64,000 bases of DNA, from NCBI GenBank assembly GCA_964567755.1, contig CAZMNW010000001.1:1-64000 (forward strand). The letters run 5' to 3'. The position numbers and the translations under genes were made by a program. The stretch's first letter is position 1. Each line of letters begins with the position of its first letter. The notes under the pieces were generated by a model. The model saw only the letters and a list, made by a program, of their open reading frames with translations, did not search any database and had not been told where the DNA came from. Origin of the DNA: DASRJW01 sp964567755. GTDB lineage: Bacteria > Krumholzibacteriota > Krumholzibacteriia > G020349025. Of this stretch, positions 7,522 to 15,870 are shown piece by piece.

Positions 7522-9291
7522 TCACGATTCAGCGCGCGCTGCGAGGCGCAGGATGGCGCGTTGCAAGGGCCGGTGTGCATCGAAGCGTTGGACGAACTCC
7601 GAGTCGCGCCGCCCGCCCTTGGCGCGGATGACGTGCACAAGCGCGCGCTTGTCGGCTGCGCCCCAGCGGGCGACTTCGGGCAAGGCCGCGACGAGCGGGC
7701 CCCAACGTTCCCAGGCCTGACGCTCCCCGGCATTGAAGTCGCGCAACGAACGCAAACCCAGGAGGCGCGCCACATCGCTGGCGCAGGAGCGAATTCCCCG
7801 CTCGCGTTCGGCGCCGAAATGCTGCGCCAGGGAATCGCTGATGCCGAGACTCACGTTCCAAAGCGGCAATAGCTGCACGCGTCCGACGCGTCGCTTGCTT
7901 GCCGCACTGGCTCGCCGCGTTTGCCGCGACTTCCCACTGCCATTTCCACGTGGCACGAAGAACACATGCTCGGCGGCGAGCTTTTTCAGCGTCGCGAGGC
8001 TCGAACGGTGGCTCGGGTCCTGGCGCATCGCCTCCAGTTCACCACGCAACACGCGACGCACACTCGTATCGTGCGGCCGAAAGCCTAGCTTGTAGTAGAA
8101 CCACCAGGCTCCCGAGGCGAGGCCCTCCTTGTTCCCATGGCCCAGTTGGTATGGATCGATGCTGAATGTGACGGCGCCGAAGAGATGGTGCGTCATCGCC
8201 AGCACGCGCCCGAATACCTGCGCCGCCTCGCCGCCGCGGTAGGTCTCGAATGTGTTGTATGCGACTTCGGCATGGCGATAGAGCGCGCTCGCGAGCACGT
8301 AGCCAATGGGGACGCCATTCTTGAGGGTGAGGAACCCATAGATCGCGTGCAGCAGCGCCCGGCGCTCGGGAAGGAACCCGATGCTCGCGAACTGCAACCC
8401 ATCGCCGAAGTCCACCAGACGCACGTCGCGCGCATCACCATAGGCGAAGACGTCGAGATCGCGCCCGCGCGTCACCATCGCGGTGCGCGCCATGTCGACA
8501 AGCCGTTGGCCTTGCCGGGGCGATAGATCGTGCACGGCGCGCGGGCGGCGCCACACTTCCAGGTTCAGATCGGGGCGTGAACGATCGAGCGGCCGCTTCT
8601 GGTACGTGAGCGGAACGCCGTCCAACTTGGCGTGCGTTCGCGATGGCGTTGTGGGACCCGTTTCGACCCGATACCAGAGATCCATGCGATCGTGTGCGGC
8701 CTCGCGATGGTAGTCATTTGGAAACGCTGCGGCGATGCGCCGCACCAGGAACGCCGCGTCGGTTTCGCCAGCCCCTTTCAGACGCTCGAGCCAATCGCAC
8801 GGCTCGAGGTCGAGCTCGTCGAAGCCGGCGGTCTCGGAGAACGGCACGAGAAACGGGAGAAGATCGAGAAGCTGTTCGGCACGACCGTTCTCGCGCCAAT
8901 CGAGGTGCAGTCGATCGGGCCAGTGGCGCACCACCCAACACGCCATGGGCCAGAAAAAACGGTAATGGATGTCGGTGCCTGCGATGCCGGTATCCGCCAG
9001 GTCGCGCCGGAAGCGGCGCAGATCGCTGCGGTTGGCGAAACTCGAGAGTGACTGTTCGACAGCGCGCAAGGTGTAGGTGTCGTCCGGGTAGGCGCGTAGA
9101 AAACACAGCGCTTCGTGGAAACGCAGGACATCAGGAGCGGAACGTAGCCGCCGCCTTCCCAGCGTCTGCACGAGCTGCCGTTTGGTCGCGGCGGAATTTC
9201 CTCCGTAGCTGGCTTTGGTCTTTTCGAGAGCGGCCAAGGCCGCAGAAGCGGAGATCACAAAGCTCCCATCGTTTCGCGGCGAGCGCGTCAA
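7522..9291 (-). CDS. Large conserved hypothetical protein with GNAT-like segment
   Basis: 589 residues with a TTG start that overlaps the upstream stop (TTGA); GTG twelve codons later is an alternative. No signal peptide or clear membrane span. Around residues 320-410 the pattern GVPIGYVLASALYRHAEVAY, then AQVFGRVLAMTHHLFGAVTF and a final WWFYYKLGFRP resembles the core of an acyl-CoA N-acetyltransferase fold. The rest is helical, Arg-rich and unrecognised. It is translationally coupled to a histidine phosphatase. Function unknown. Confidence 0.65.
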   Translation of the reverse strand: MTRSPRNDGSFVISASAALAALEKTKASYGGNSAATKRQLVQTLGRRRLRSAPDVLRFHEALCFLRAYPDDTYTLRAVEQSLSSFANRSDLRRFRRDLADTGIAGTDIHYRFFWPMACWVVRHWPDRLHLDWRENGRAEQLLDLLPFLVPFSETAGFDELDLEPCDWLERLKGAGETDAAFLVRRIAAAFPNDYHREAAHDRMDLWYRVETGPTTPSRTHAKLDGVPLTYQKRPLDRSRPDLNLEVWRRPRAVHDLSPRQGQRLVDMARTAMVTRGRDLDVFAYGDARDVRLVDFGDGLQFASIGFLPERRALLHAIYGFLTLKNGVPIGYVLASALYRHAEVAYNTFETYRGGEAAQVFGRVLAMTHHLFGAVTFSIDPYQLGHGNKEGLASGAWWFYYKLGFRPHDTSVRRVLRGELEAMRQDPSHRSSLATLKKLAAEHVFFVPRGNGSGKSRQTRRASAASKRRVGRVQLLPLWNVSLGISDSLAQHFGAERERGIRSCASDVARLLGLRSLRDFNAGERQAWERWGPLVAALPEVARWGAADKRALVHVIRAKGGRRDSEFVQRFDAHRPLQRAILRLAARAES

Positions 9292-9884
9292 TCGGCCCCA
9301 GGCCGAGCGTCATTCCAGAGCCGGATGACTGGCTCGCTCCTGCTGTGTTCGTAGCCGAGAATGCTCATGGTGCTCGTGCCGAGCAGGAGCAGGCGGCCGC
9401 AGGACGCGTCGAGGCCCACCCAGCGGGCCGCGAGGACCCGCAGGAAGTGACCGCTGGAGAATATCAGCGCGTCACCAACGAGACCACGCTGTCGGGCGAT
9501 GACCCGGTCGGCTCTGTCCCCGACTTCCGCCACCGATTCGCCACCCGGACAGCCGTCGCGGAAGAGCTGCCAGTCCGGTCGTCGCTCACGGATTTCGGCG
9601 GTCGTGATCCCTTCGTAGTCGCCGTAGTTCCACTCGACCAGGTCCGGATCGATCTCGGCTATCTCGCCGAAGCCGGCGAGATCGCAGGTGCGCTTCGCCC
9701 GCTGCAAGGGGCTGGTGACGACGCGCGCGAAGGACATGCCACGCAGCAGTTCGCCCAGCCGGAGGGCAACGCTCTCGCCGATCTCCGTCAGTGGGATGTC
9801 GGTGAGGCCGGTGTGCTGGCGTGAAAGCGTCCAGGCCGTTTCACCGTGGCGCACCAGGTGAATCTCGGGCAGCTGGTGACTCAT
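9288..9884 (-). CDS. Histidine phosphatase family protein (phosphoglycerate-mutase-like)
   Basis: 198 residues, cytoplasmic. The phospho-acceptor motif LVRHGETAW is at residues 10-18, followed by TSPLQRAKRT, the acid ELVEWNYGDYEG region (here DLVEWNYGDYEG) and the second catalytic His in SSGHFLRVLAA. This is the complete histidine phosphatase set. Members act on small phosphorylated metabolites or proteins; sequence alone does not choose. The gene overlaps the following 589-residue gene by 4 bases. Confidence 0.9.
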   Translation of the reverse strand: MSHQLPEIHLVRHGETAWTLSRQHTGLTDIPLTEIGESVALRLGELLRGMSFARVVTSPLQRAKRTCDLAGFGEIAEIDPDLVEWNYGDYEGITTAEIRERRPDWQLFRDGCPGGESVAEVGDRADRVIARQRGLVGDALIFSSGHFLRVLAARWVGLDASCGRLLLLGTSTMSILGYEHSRSEPVIRLWNDARPGAD

Positions 9885-10244
9885 GGTGTGCTCGTGGGCC
9901 CTTCGATTTCGGAGGATCGGTTACGGGAGAGACCGCAAACCCGATTCACCGCGGGGAAACCCAGTAGATCACTCGACCGACCGCGGGGCCGTGGATCGGT
10001 AACACCAGGCGATCAGAATCCTGCCGGGGAAGTGTACCAGGATGTCGCGTAACCCTGGCGTGATCGGCGACGCGTGGCGGGCGAGCCGCTGGGCGAGGCG
10101 GAGGTCCCGCGTCGAGCAGTAGACATTGGTCATCGCTGGATATCTTGCCGATGATGCAAGACAAGCCATCCACGAAACTCTGCCACCTATCGCGACGCTC
10201 AGGTTAGAATCTCTCCTTCGCCGTGTCGGCGACAGGAGTTCACC
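9885..10244. other. Divergent intergenic region
   Basis: 360 bp between the histidine phosphatase (minus) and the thioredoxin-like selenoprotein (plus), so it must hold both promoters. A weak -10-like TAGAAT lies near 10204. A perfect TCGCCG-TGT-CGGCGA hairpin at 10218..10232 sits just before the AGGAG site of the selenoprotein gene. A 54-codon open frame on the minus strand (9969..10133) is possible but has no support beyond being open. Confidence 0.4.
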
Positions 10245-10862
10245 ATGCCGAGCAAGCGAACCAAGCGTGCCCTCGTCCTGATCGGGACACTGGCTCTGAC
10301 AGCGGGCGCCGCCGCGATCACCTACGTGAAGTACGCGCCCCGCCGGATGCCGCAGGGACAGCCTCCCCTCGTGAATCTCTCAGAGGATGATCTGCGACCC
10401 TTTGAACAGGCCTTCAATGAGGGGGCTTTGAAGCAGCGGGTCGTGGTCATGCTCTCTCCCACCTGACCCGTTTGCGTGCGGGGGGCCTCCGCACTCCAGG
10501 ACATGCTGAACGACTTTCAGGATGCACAGATCAGCATCCTCATCGTCTGGGAGCCGGTGCTGTGGTCCGACCTGTATCCTCCGACGTCTTCTGTGCTTTC
10601 GCGCGTCTCGGATAGGCGAGCCGTCCAGTTCTGGGACAGGAGCCATTCGCTTTCGAGGTTCGTGGTCCGCTCTGCGATCGAGAACCCCTCCCTGCTTTCG
10701 CCAGGAGACACAATCGCACCCGACACACTCTTGTGGGATTTCGTCGCGGTGTTCCCTGCGGGAGCGATCTGGGACCCTCTATCGCAGCCGTCGTACTGCG
10801 GGGGGCCCGTCGTAAACGTCATTGAGCAGGTGCATTCGACGCTTTCGTCTTCACCACCCTGA
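10245..10862 (+). CDS. Selenoprotein: membrane-anchored thioredoxin-like protein with UxxC motif
   Basis: Read through one in-frame UGA (10464..10466) the product is 205 residues. Start ATG follows AGGAG by 6 bases. Residues ~8-29 form one membrane or signal-anchor helix. After a strand VVVML comes SPT-U-PVC (Sec74, Cys77), where related thioredoxin-like proteins have SPTCxxC. The frame then continues without a gap into RGASALQDML, ILIVWEPVL and DRRAVQFWD, which belong to the same fold. The domain likely faces the periplasm and does thiol/selenol redox work; the partner is unknown. Without Sec decoding the gene would make a 73-residue anchor and leave a 128-codon frame with no obvious ribosome site. 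It is separated by 183 bp from the symporter operon. Confidence 0.8.
10476..10494 (+). promoter_or_regulatory. Candidate bacterial SECIS element (thioredoxin-like gene)
   Basis: GTGCGG and CCGCAC form a perfect 6-bp stem with a 7-base loop GGGGCCT. A G-U pair can shorten the loop to 5 bases. The loop starts 16-17 nt after the UGA and opens with G residues, meeting the known bacterial SECIS rules. The fold was judged by eye. Confidence 0.65.
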
Positions 10863-11045
10863 CTGTCCCTCCCGAAAACCCTGATCCGAGCCCGGCCGCT
10901 TTCGGCCATGGGGTACGCTTGCTACGGAGTGTCACTTCAACGGCCGCTAGCTGTTGCAGGCCTACACAAACCATGCGTATGATCCGGCGATCATCGAGGG
11001 TACGAAGGTGGTGCGGTTGGCAGAAACCTCGGAGATGCGGCCCAC

Positions 11046-13028
11046 GTGACGCAATTCACCGCCCTCGACTGGATCTGGTCCGTCGCTTACCTGCTCCTGA
11101 TGGTCGGCGGCCCCCTGTTCTTCTACAAGCTGGCGCGTCGATCCGAATCAGACTTCTTCCTGGCCGGACGCGGTTTGCCATGGTGGCTGCCAGCGTCGTC
11201 CGTCTTCAGTACCCATACCGCCACCGATACACCAATGTGGGTCACCGGCGTCATCTACTCGCACGGGCTGCGTGGGCTCTGGTACACGTTCTTCGCTGCG
11301 TGGACATCGGTCGGCGCTTTTGTCTCGGCGCGCATGTTCCGGCGTTCGCTGGCTTACACGCAAGCCGAGTGGCAAGTGGTGCGCTTCGGCGGTTTGGGCG
11401 CCGAGCTGCTGCGCGGCTGGCTCGCCGGTTGGCAAGTGTTCATGAACATGTTCATCCTCGGCTGGGTCGGCATCGCCATGGGCAAGGTGTGCGCGCTCGC
11501 CTTCGGTTGGCCGGAATGGGTCGGGCTCGTCATCCCGAGCGCGATCACCGCCGCGTATACCCTCGCCGCCGGATTCTGGGGTGTCATCATCGGCGACTTC
11601 CTGCAAGGGATCGTCGCCCTTTGGGCGATCATCTTCGTCTCCATCGTCGGTGTCGTCGCTGCCGGCGGCGCGACGGAAATCTCCACGCGTCTGGCGAGCA
11701 TGGGTCAAGACTGGCGGCTCGACCCCTTCGCCTTCACCGGTTGGTGGAGCGGCGACTTCCCCGCCGCCTGGTGGCTCACGATGCTGGTGATCTCGGTGCT
11801 CGGTGGCTTCGGCATGGGAACGAGCATCGATTGGTACGTCGAAGCGCAGCGCATCCAATCGTCGCGTTCGTTGCGCGACGCCTGCTACGGCATTTGGGCC
11901 GGCGGTGCCATCACACTGGTGCGCAATGCTTTCTGGGCCGCCTCCATCCTCGGGTTCTTCGTCATGCTGCCCAATCTGGCATCGGTGGCCGATTACGAGC
12001 TCGGCTGGTTCCGCCAGGGCTTCGAGCTCTTGCCCGCCGGCCTGGTCGGCGTTTTCTTCGGCGCCATCCTCGCCATTCATTTCTCCACCATCTCGAGCCA
12101 CTTGAACCTCGGCGCACTCTATTTCACGCGTGATCTCTATCAGCGCTACTTGAACCCGCAAGCGAGCGAACGCCGGCTCGTCTGGGTGGGTCGCCTCGCT
12201 ACATTCGTGCTCCTCGTGGGTTCGTTCTTCTACGGCTTGATGATGGAAGAAATCACCCAGTGGCTGATCTTCGCACTCTGGCTCATGATGGCGGGCGTCT
12301 GGCTGCCCAACATCCTGCAAGTCGTGTGGTGGCGGTTCAATGCCGCGGGGTATCTCGCGTCCTGGATGGCCAACTTGGGGCTCTCGTGGCTCGTCGTCTG
12401 GATCTTGCCGTCCTTTGGTGTCATCCCGAGTCTGCCGGACTACCTGCAGTTCTGGCTGCTGATGGCACTCGGTGCCGTCGTCTTCCTGCCGGCGACATTG
12501 CTCACGCGCGCCGAGAACATGGATCACCTCGTGCGTTACTACGTCATGGTGCGCCCGATTGGTTGGTGGGGGCCCGTGCGCCGCGAAGCCTTGCGACGCG
12601 GATTGATCGGCGACGACTCGACCACGATCGCAGCCGCGCACGCGTCACGCTCGAGCAGCACCCTCGATACCGCCGGCGAGCTGGCAAGCCCTCGGGCCCC
12701 AGTACCAAGTGCACGCCGGCCGTTCATCCGACGCAAGTGGACGCCCGAGGCCGCAGACACCTGGACTCGGGAAGATTGGATCGCCGTCTTCATCTCGCCA
12801 CTCGTTTTCGCCGGCATCCTCATCGGCCTGACGAAACTCTTGCTGTTGCAGATGTCGGGGCTTTGGATCACGCTCGCCACCGCGGGCGGTGCGGTCTTCC
12901 TGTACTGGATCATCGATCCGAAGCTGCGCGCCGTTTCGGTCGAGTACGAAACACAGCAAGCACGCTACTTGGCGGAACTAGAAAAACAACACCGATGGGA
13001 ACAGGCTGGGCCTGCAAACGGAGGTTGA
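11046..13028 (+). CDS. Sodium:solute symporter (SSS family)
   Basis: 660 residues with a GTG start; TGA of a short upstream frame overlaps it as GTGA. About 13 membrane segments are visible. The N-terminal part has the SSS pattern DFFLAGRGLPWWLPASSVF and THTATDTPMWVTG. Later segments carry LGGFGMGTSIDWYVEAQR and HFSTISSHLNLGALYF. The long hydrophilic stretch at about 535-585 and two C-terminal helices are features of the longer SSS subgroup. Members import a small organic solute with sodium; the solute is not determinable. Two tiny membrane-protein genes follow directly. Confidence 0.93.
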   Translation: MTQFTALDWIWSVAYLLLMVGGPLFFYKLARRSESDFFLAGRGLPWWLPASSVFSTHTATDTPMWVTGVIYSHGLRGLWYTFFAAWTSVGAFVSARMFRRSLAYTQAEWQVVRFGGLGAELLRGWLAGWQVFMNMFILGWVGIAMGKVCALAFGWPEWVGLVIPSAITAAYTLAAGFWGVIIGDFLQGIVALWAIIFVSIVGVVAAGGATEISTRLASMGQDWRLDPFAFTGWWSGDFPAAWWLTMLVISVLGGFGMGTSIDWYVEAQRIQSSRSLRDACYGIWAGGAITLVRNAFWAASILGFFVMLPNLASVADYELGWFRQGFELLPAGLVGVFFGAILAIHFSTISSHLNLGALYFTRDLYQRYLNPQASERRLVWVGRLATFVLLVGSFFYGLMMEEITQWLIFALWLMMAGVWLPNILQVVWWRFNAAGYLASWMANLGLSWLVVWILPSFGVIPSLPDYLQFWLLMALGAVVFLPATLLTRAENMDHLVRYYVMVRPIGWWGPVRREALRRGLIGDDSTTIAAAHASRSSSTLDTAGELASPRAPVPSARRPFIRRKWTPEAADTWTREDWIAVFISPLVFAGILIGLTKLLLLQMSGLWITLATAGGAVFLYWIIDPKLRAVSVEYETQQARYLAELEKQHRWEQAGPANGG

Positions 13029-13029
13029 G

Positions 13030-13152
13030 ATGGATCGTGGGCTCGTGACATTGATCGGCATGAGCATCGCGTATGTCGCTTCGCTCCTCGGGATGGCGTG
13101 CGCCTACTGGGCGTGGCGAAAGCGCCGCTCCGGCAAGGACGGCCAGCCGTGA
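13030..13152 (+). CDS. Small single-pass membrane protein, likely symporter accessory subunit
   Basis: 40 residues. ATG lies one base after the symporter stop with GGAGG at 13020..13024. One hydrophobic helix (about residues 5-28) is followed by a basic tail RKRRSGKDG, which predicts a cytoplasmic C-terminus. Short single-span proteins are known to accompany symporters of this family. The last codons overlap the next start as GTGA, so translation is coupled to the symporter and to the next gene. Confidence 0.7.
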   Translation: MDRGLVTLIGMSIAYVASLLGMACAYWAWRKRRSGKDGQP

Positions 13153-13349
13153 AGTGGTTGCGCACATGTCTCGCGGGCGCGGCATGTTTCGTCGCGGCGT
13201 TTCCCGCCCTGGCGCAGGTCGCCGCGCCGGAGCGGCTGCCCGCCCCGCCACCCATCACCGGTGTTCTGTGGACCGTCGTGCTCCCGATCCTCCTCTTCGG
13301 TGTCTCGTTCTGGGCGGCGTATGCGTTGTACCGCCGTTTTTCGAAGTGA
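13149..13349 (+). CDS. Small secreted/membrane protein in the symporter operon
   Basis: 66 residues from GTG 13149, which overlaps the preceding stop by 4 bases. Residues 1-23 form a signal peptide ending PALAQ. A Pro-rich linker then leads to a second hydrophobic segment, roughly residues 40-60, with a basic end RRFSK. The predicted topology is a one-span periplasm-facing protein. No family recognised. The coupling to the symporter and to the 40-residue gene argues for a joint complex. Confidence 0.62.
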   Translation: MKWLRTCLAGAACFVAAFPALAQVAAPERLPAPPPITGVLWTVVLPILLFGVSFWAAYALYRRFSK

Positions 13350-13496
13350 TCGGCTCGAGTCGGCGCACGACGAAGGTGATGGTCAGTCAGCAGAACGACG
13401 TGCGTTTCCACGTTGCCCGCGTCGCTGACCATTCGAATGGCATAGGTCGCCGCTCAACACGAGCATTGGAAGACTGGATCGCCACAAACGGCGTTG

Positions 13497-14474
13497 CTAG
13501 GGCGTGGGCGTGCGGAAGAGCTGTTTGATGGATCCCCAAGTCACGGTTTCGACCGCGGTGCCAGCAGCGGCTGGATCGATGACGGTCACGTCGTAGGCAT
13601 AGTCGCGTGATTGCCCGGAAACGACGACGCCGTTCACTTCGACATGATAGACCGTGTCGCTCGACGGCGCGCCGGAGGGGAGCCCTTGCGGCGTCCAGCC
13701 CAGTGTGTTGTCGCCGTAGCCATTTTGGATCGGCAACAGTGTCAGAGAAATCGCTGTGGCGCCGCGATGCATCGTCACGCTGGCGCCGGAGAAATTGGCC
13801 CCAGGAACTGCGAAGGACCACATCGAATAGACGGCCTGATATGGAACCCAGGTGGGCGGCGGCCACGCCACGAACTCCGGGCTCGCAGGACGCGAGCCGT
13901 TCCCGCCGATGACCCAGAGCGCGTACGCAGGATACGAATTGCCGAAGGTCGTGCCGATTCCAACCGTCGCAAGCGGCGGGTAGAGAATCCAGCGCCGGTG
14001 CCCGAGACTCGTCACGCCGGCATCGTTCATCCAGCCCGTCACTGCGGCCGGCAAGGTCGAATATCCCGCCGCCAAATTCGATTTGCCAGCCGCTTCGGCC
14101 CCGGCGGCGGTGTAGCAAGTCCAGCTCGTCGGCGGACTATGGGAGAGCGAGCGATTGGCGGTCATCATCAGTGCTGCGTCCTGGCACTGGGCGTTCCAGG
14201 AGGGATTCAAGCTCAGGCCCGCCGGCAATCCGACCATGGCGCGGAAGTACTCGATACGCTGCAGACCGGCGGCTCGGTAATCGGCGTTCACATCACCCGA
14301 TGTGCAATTCGCGTGATTCCCCGTCCAGCCCGAGGCGATTCCCTCCGCTCCGACGTACATCGTTTGATACAGGGTCACCGCTTCGGACCGCGACGCGGGT
14401 GCCGCGCCCGAGTTCGTCGCCAAGGGGAAGCCTGAGAAAAGCAGAATCAGCGGCAATGAGAGGCACCGGTTCAT
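13497..14474 (-). CDS. Secreted CAP (SCP/PR1-like) domain protein
   Basis: 325 residues from ATG 14474, chosen for GGGAG about 7 bases upstream and because it begins a clean signal peptide (LPLILLFSGFPLATNSGAA). The domain shows the CAP pattern: NADYRAAGLQRIEYFRAMVG, LNPSWNAQCQDAALMM, the His of LSHSPP, and LGHRRWILYPPL (the second conserved His region). The C-terminal ~100 residues form a beta-rich tail without an obvious sorting signal. CAP proteins are extracellular; catalytic activity is not established. It is convergent with the symporter operon. Confidence 0.85.
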   Translation of the reverse strand: MNRCLSLPLILLFSGFPLATNSGAAPASRSEAVTLYQTMYVGAEGIASGWTGNHANCTSGDVNADYRAAGLQRIEYFRAMVGLPAGLSLNPSWNAQCQDAALMMTANRSLSHSPPTSWTCYTAAGAEAAGKSNLAAGYSTLPAAVTGWMNDAGVTSLGHRRWILYPPLATVGIGTTFGNSYPAYALWVIGGNGSRPASPEFVAWPPPTWVPYQAVYSMWSFAVPGANFSGASVTMHRGATAISLTLLPIQNGYGDNTLGWTPQGLPSGAPSSDTVYHVEVNGVVVSGQSRDYAYDVTVIDPAAAGTAVETVTWGSIKQLFRTPTP

Positions 14475-14765
14475 CTCCACGCTCCCGATGGTTCCCCTCT
14501 GTGACTGGAAAGGGGAAACCCCACGGATGCTGCAAGAAACCGGCCCCGCTCGAAGGTGCCAACATCGAGCATTGGCGTCGCGCGGCAGCGGAACTCGGAC
14601 CGAACCCAACCCCATCCATCTCCGGAGACAGTCTCAAATGAGGCTCTTTCCGTTCACTCGTAGAATCGATACGGTGAAGCACGCGAGCGGCCGAGGGGAC
14701 GAGCACGTTGATCCACGAGGTAGACGGAACGCTTGCGCCGACGAAAGGTGTGAGGGAACCACAGA

Positions 14766-15870
14766 ATGAATACTCACCAGAGAGATCGACTGGTTCGCTC
14801 TTGCGTTGCGATGACCTTCCTCTCGATCTTCGTGTTCCCTTCGACCGTGACCGCCCAGAAAACGGCATGGACACCGCCCGTGCCGGTTGCGGAGGGCCAG
14901 GATTGGATCAAGCTGGTATCGGGCGAGTGGGTGCGGGGCGAAATCCAATCGCTGCGGGATGAGACTCTCGAGTTCGACAGTGAAAAACTGGACCTGCTGA
15001 CGCTGGATTGGGACGACGTCACCGAGATTCGGTCTCCGCGCATCCTCCAATATGTCTTCGATGACGATCGAATGGAGATGGGAACCGCCGTGATGCAGTC
15101 TGGCGTCGTGAAGATACTCGTCGGTACGGAAATCCGGGAGTTCCCGGCGGCAGAGATCGTCTCCATCGTCGAAGGCGCGACGAGTGAGTGGGACCGTTGG
15201 TCGACCAAGGTCAGCATTGGTTTCGTGTCGCGATCCGGGAACACGGATCAGGTCGACCTCAACTCGATGCTCTTCATCCGCCGGGAGGGGGGGCACACCC
15301 GCTTCGACACGAACTACAATAGCAACTATGGCAAACTGGAAGGCAACCAAAGCGTCGACAACCAGCGGTTGCATTCCGAGCTCGACGTGTTCCTGAGCCA
15401 GAGGTTGTTCGCCACGCCCGCGTCGATCGAGCTCTTCTCCGACAGGTTTCAGAACATCAATAGCCGCACCACCCTCGGTGCGGGCCTGGGCTACAAGCTT
15501 GTGCAAGGCGCCCTCGACTGGTATGTGCAGTTCAGCGGTGGCTACGTGCACACGGACTACAGATCGGTGGAGCCCGGCCAGAGTGAGACAGATGACACCG
15601 CTGCCTTGATTCCGAGCACGTCGGTGGAGTGGGATCCGACCGGGATCATCGAGACCAGCCTGATTTACGCGGCGACCATCAGCGTCCCGGACGTGGAGGA
15701 TGCGTTTCATCACCTTGCCGCGCTCATGGACATCGAGCTTTACGACATCTTGGACTTCACTGTTTCTATCACGTGGGACCCTGGTCCAGAGCCCCCAACG
15801 GCGAGAAGACGGGAGCTTGCCGAAGCGGGATGACTTCCGCCTTTCATTCGGGCTTGGAATCGACCTCTAG
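14766..15870 (+). pseudogene. DUF481 outer-membrane protein gene with a 3' frameshift
   Basis: The intact frame (14766..15833, 355 residues) has a signal peptide ending VTAQ, a ligand-like N-terminal domain (WIKLVSGEWVRGEI), then a DUF481 beta-barrel region (TKVSIGFVSRSGNTDQVDLN). After SITWD at about 15778 the frame ends in an unrelated PGPEPPTARR tail. In the +1 frame from the same point, LVQSPQRREDGSLPKRDD is followed by FRLSFGLGIDL and a stop at 15868..15870, the expected last strand of the barrel. One extra base in the CCC at 15779..15781 explains this. It is either a real mutation or a sequence error. Confidence 0.8.

Noticed and set aside
9969..10133. 54-codon minus-strand frame in the divergent intergenic region
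   Set aside because: It reads plausibly (TNVYCSTRDLRLAQ) but has no good ribosome site and no known family, so it was only mentioned in the intergenic entry.
10919..12133. Arg-rich plus-strand open frame overlapping the symporter
   Set aside because: The composition (mostly Arg, Leu, Ala, His) is that of an out-of-frame reading of GC-rich DNA, and the symporter frame explains the region.
11148..12641. Long open frame on the minus strand opposite the symporter
   Set aside because: It is antisense to a clear SSS symporter, is full of Asp/Glu/His from the mirrored codon bias, and shows no family motif.
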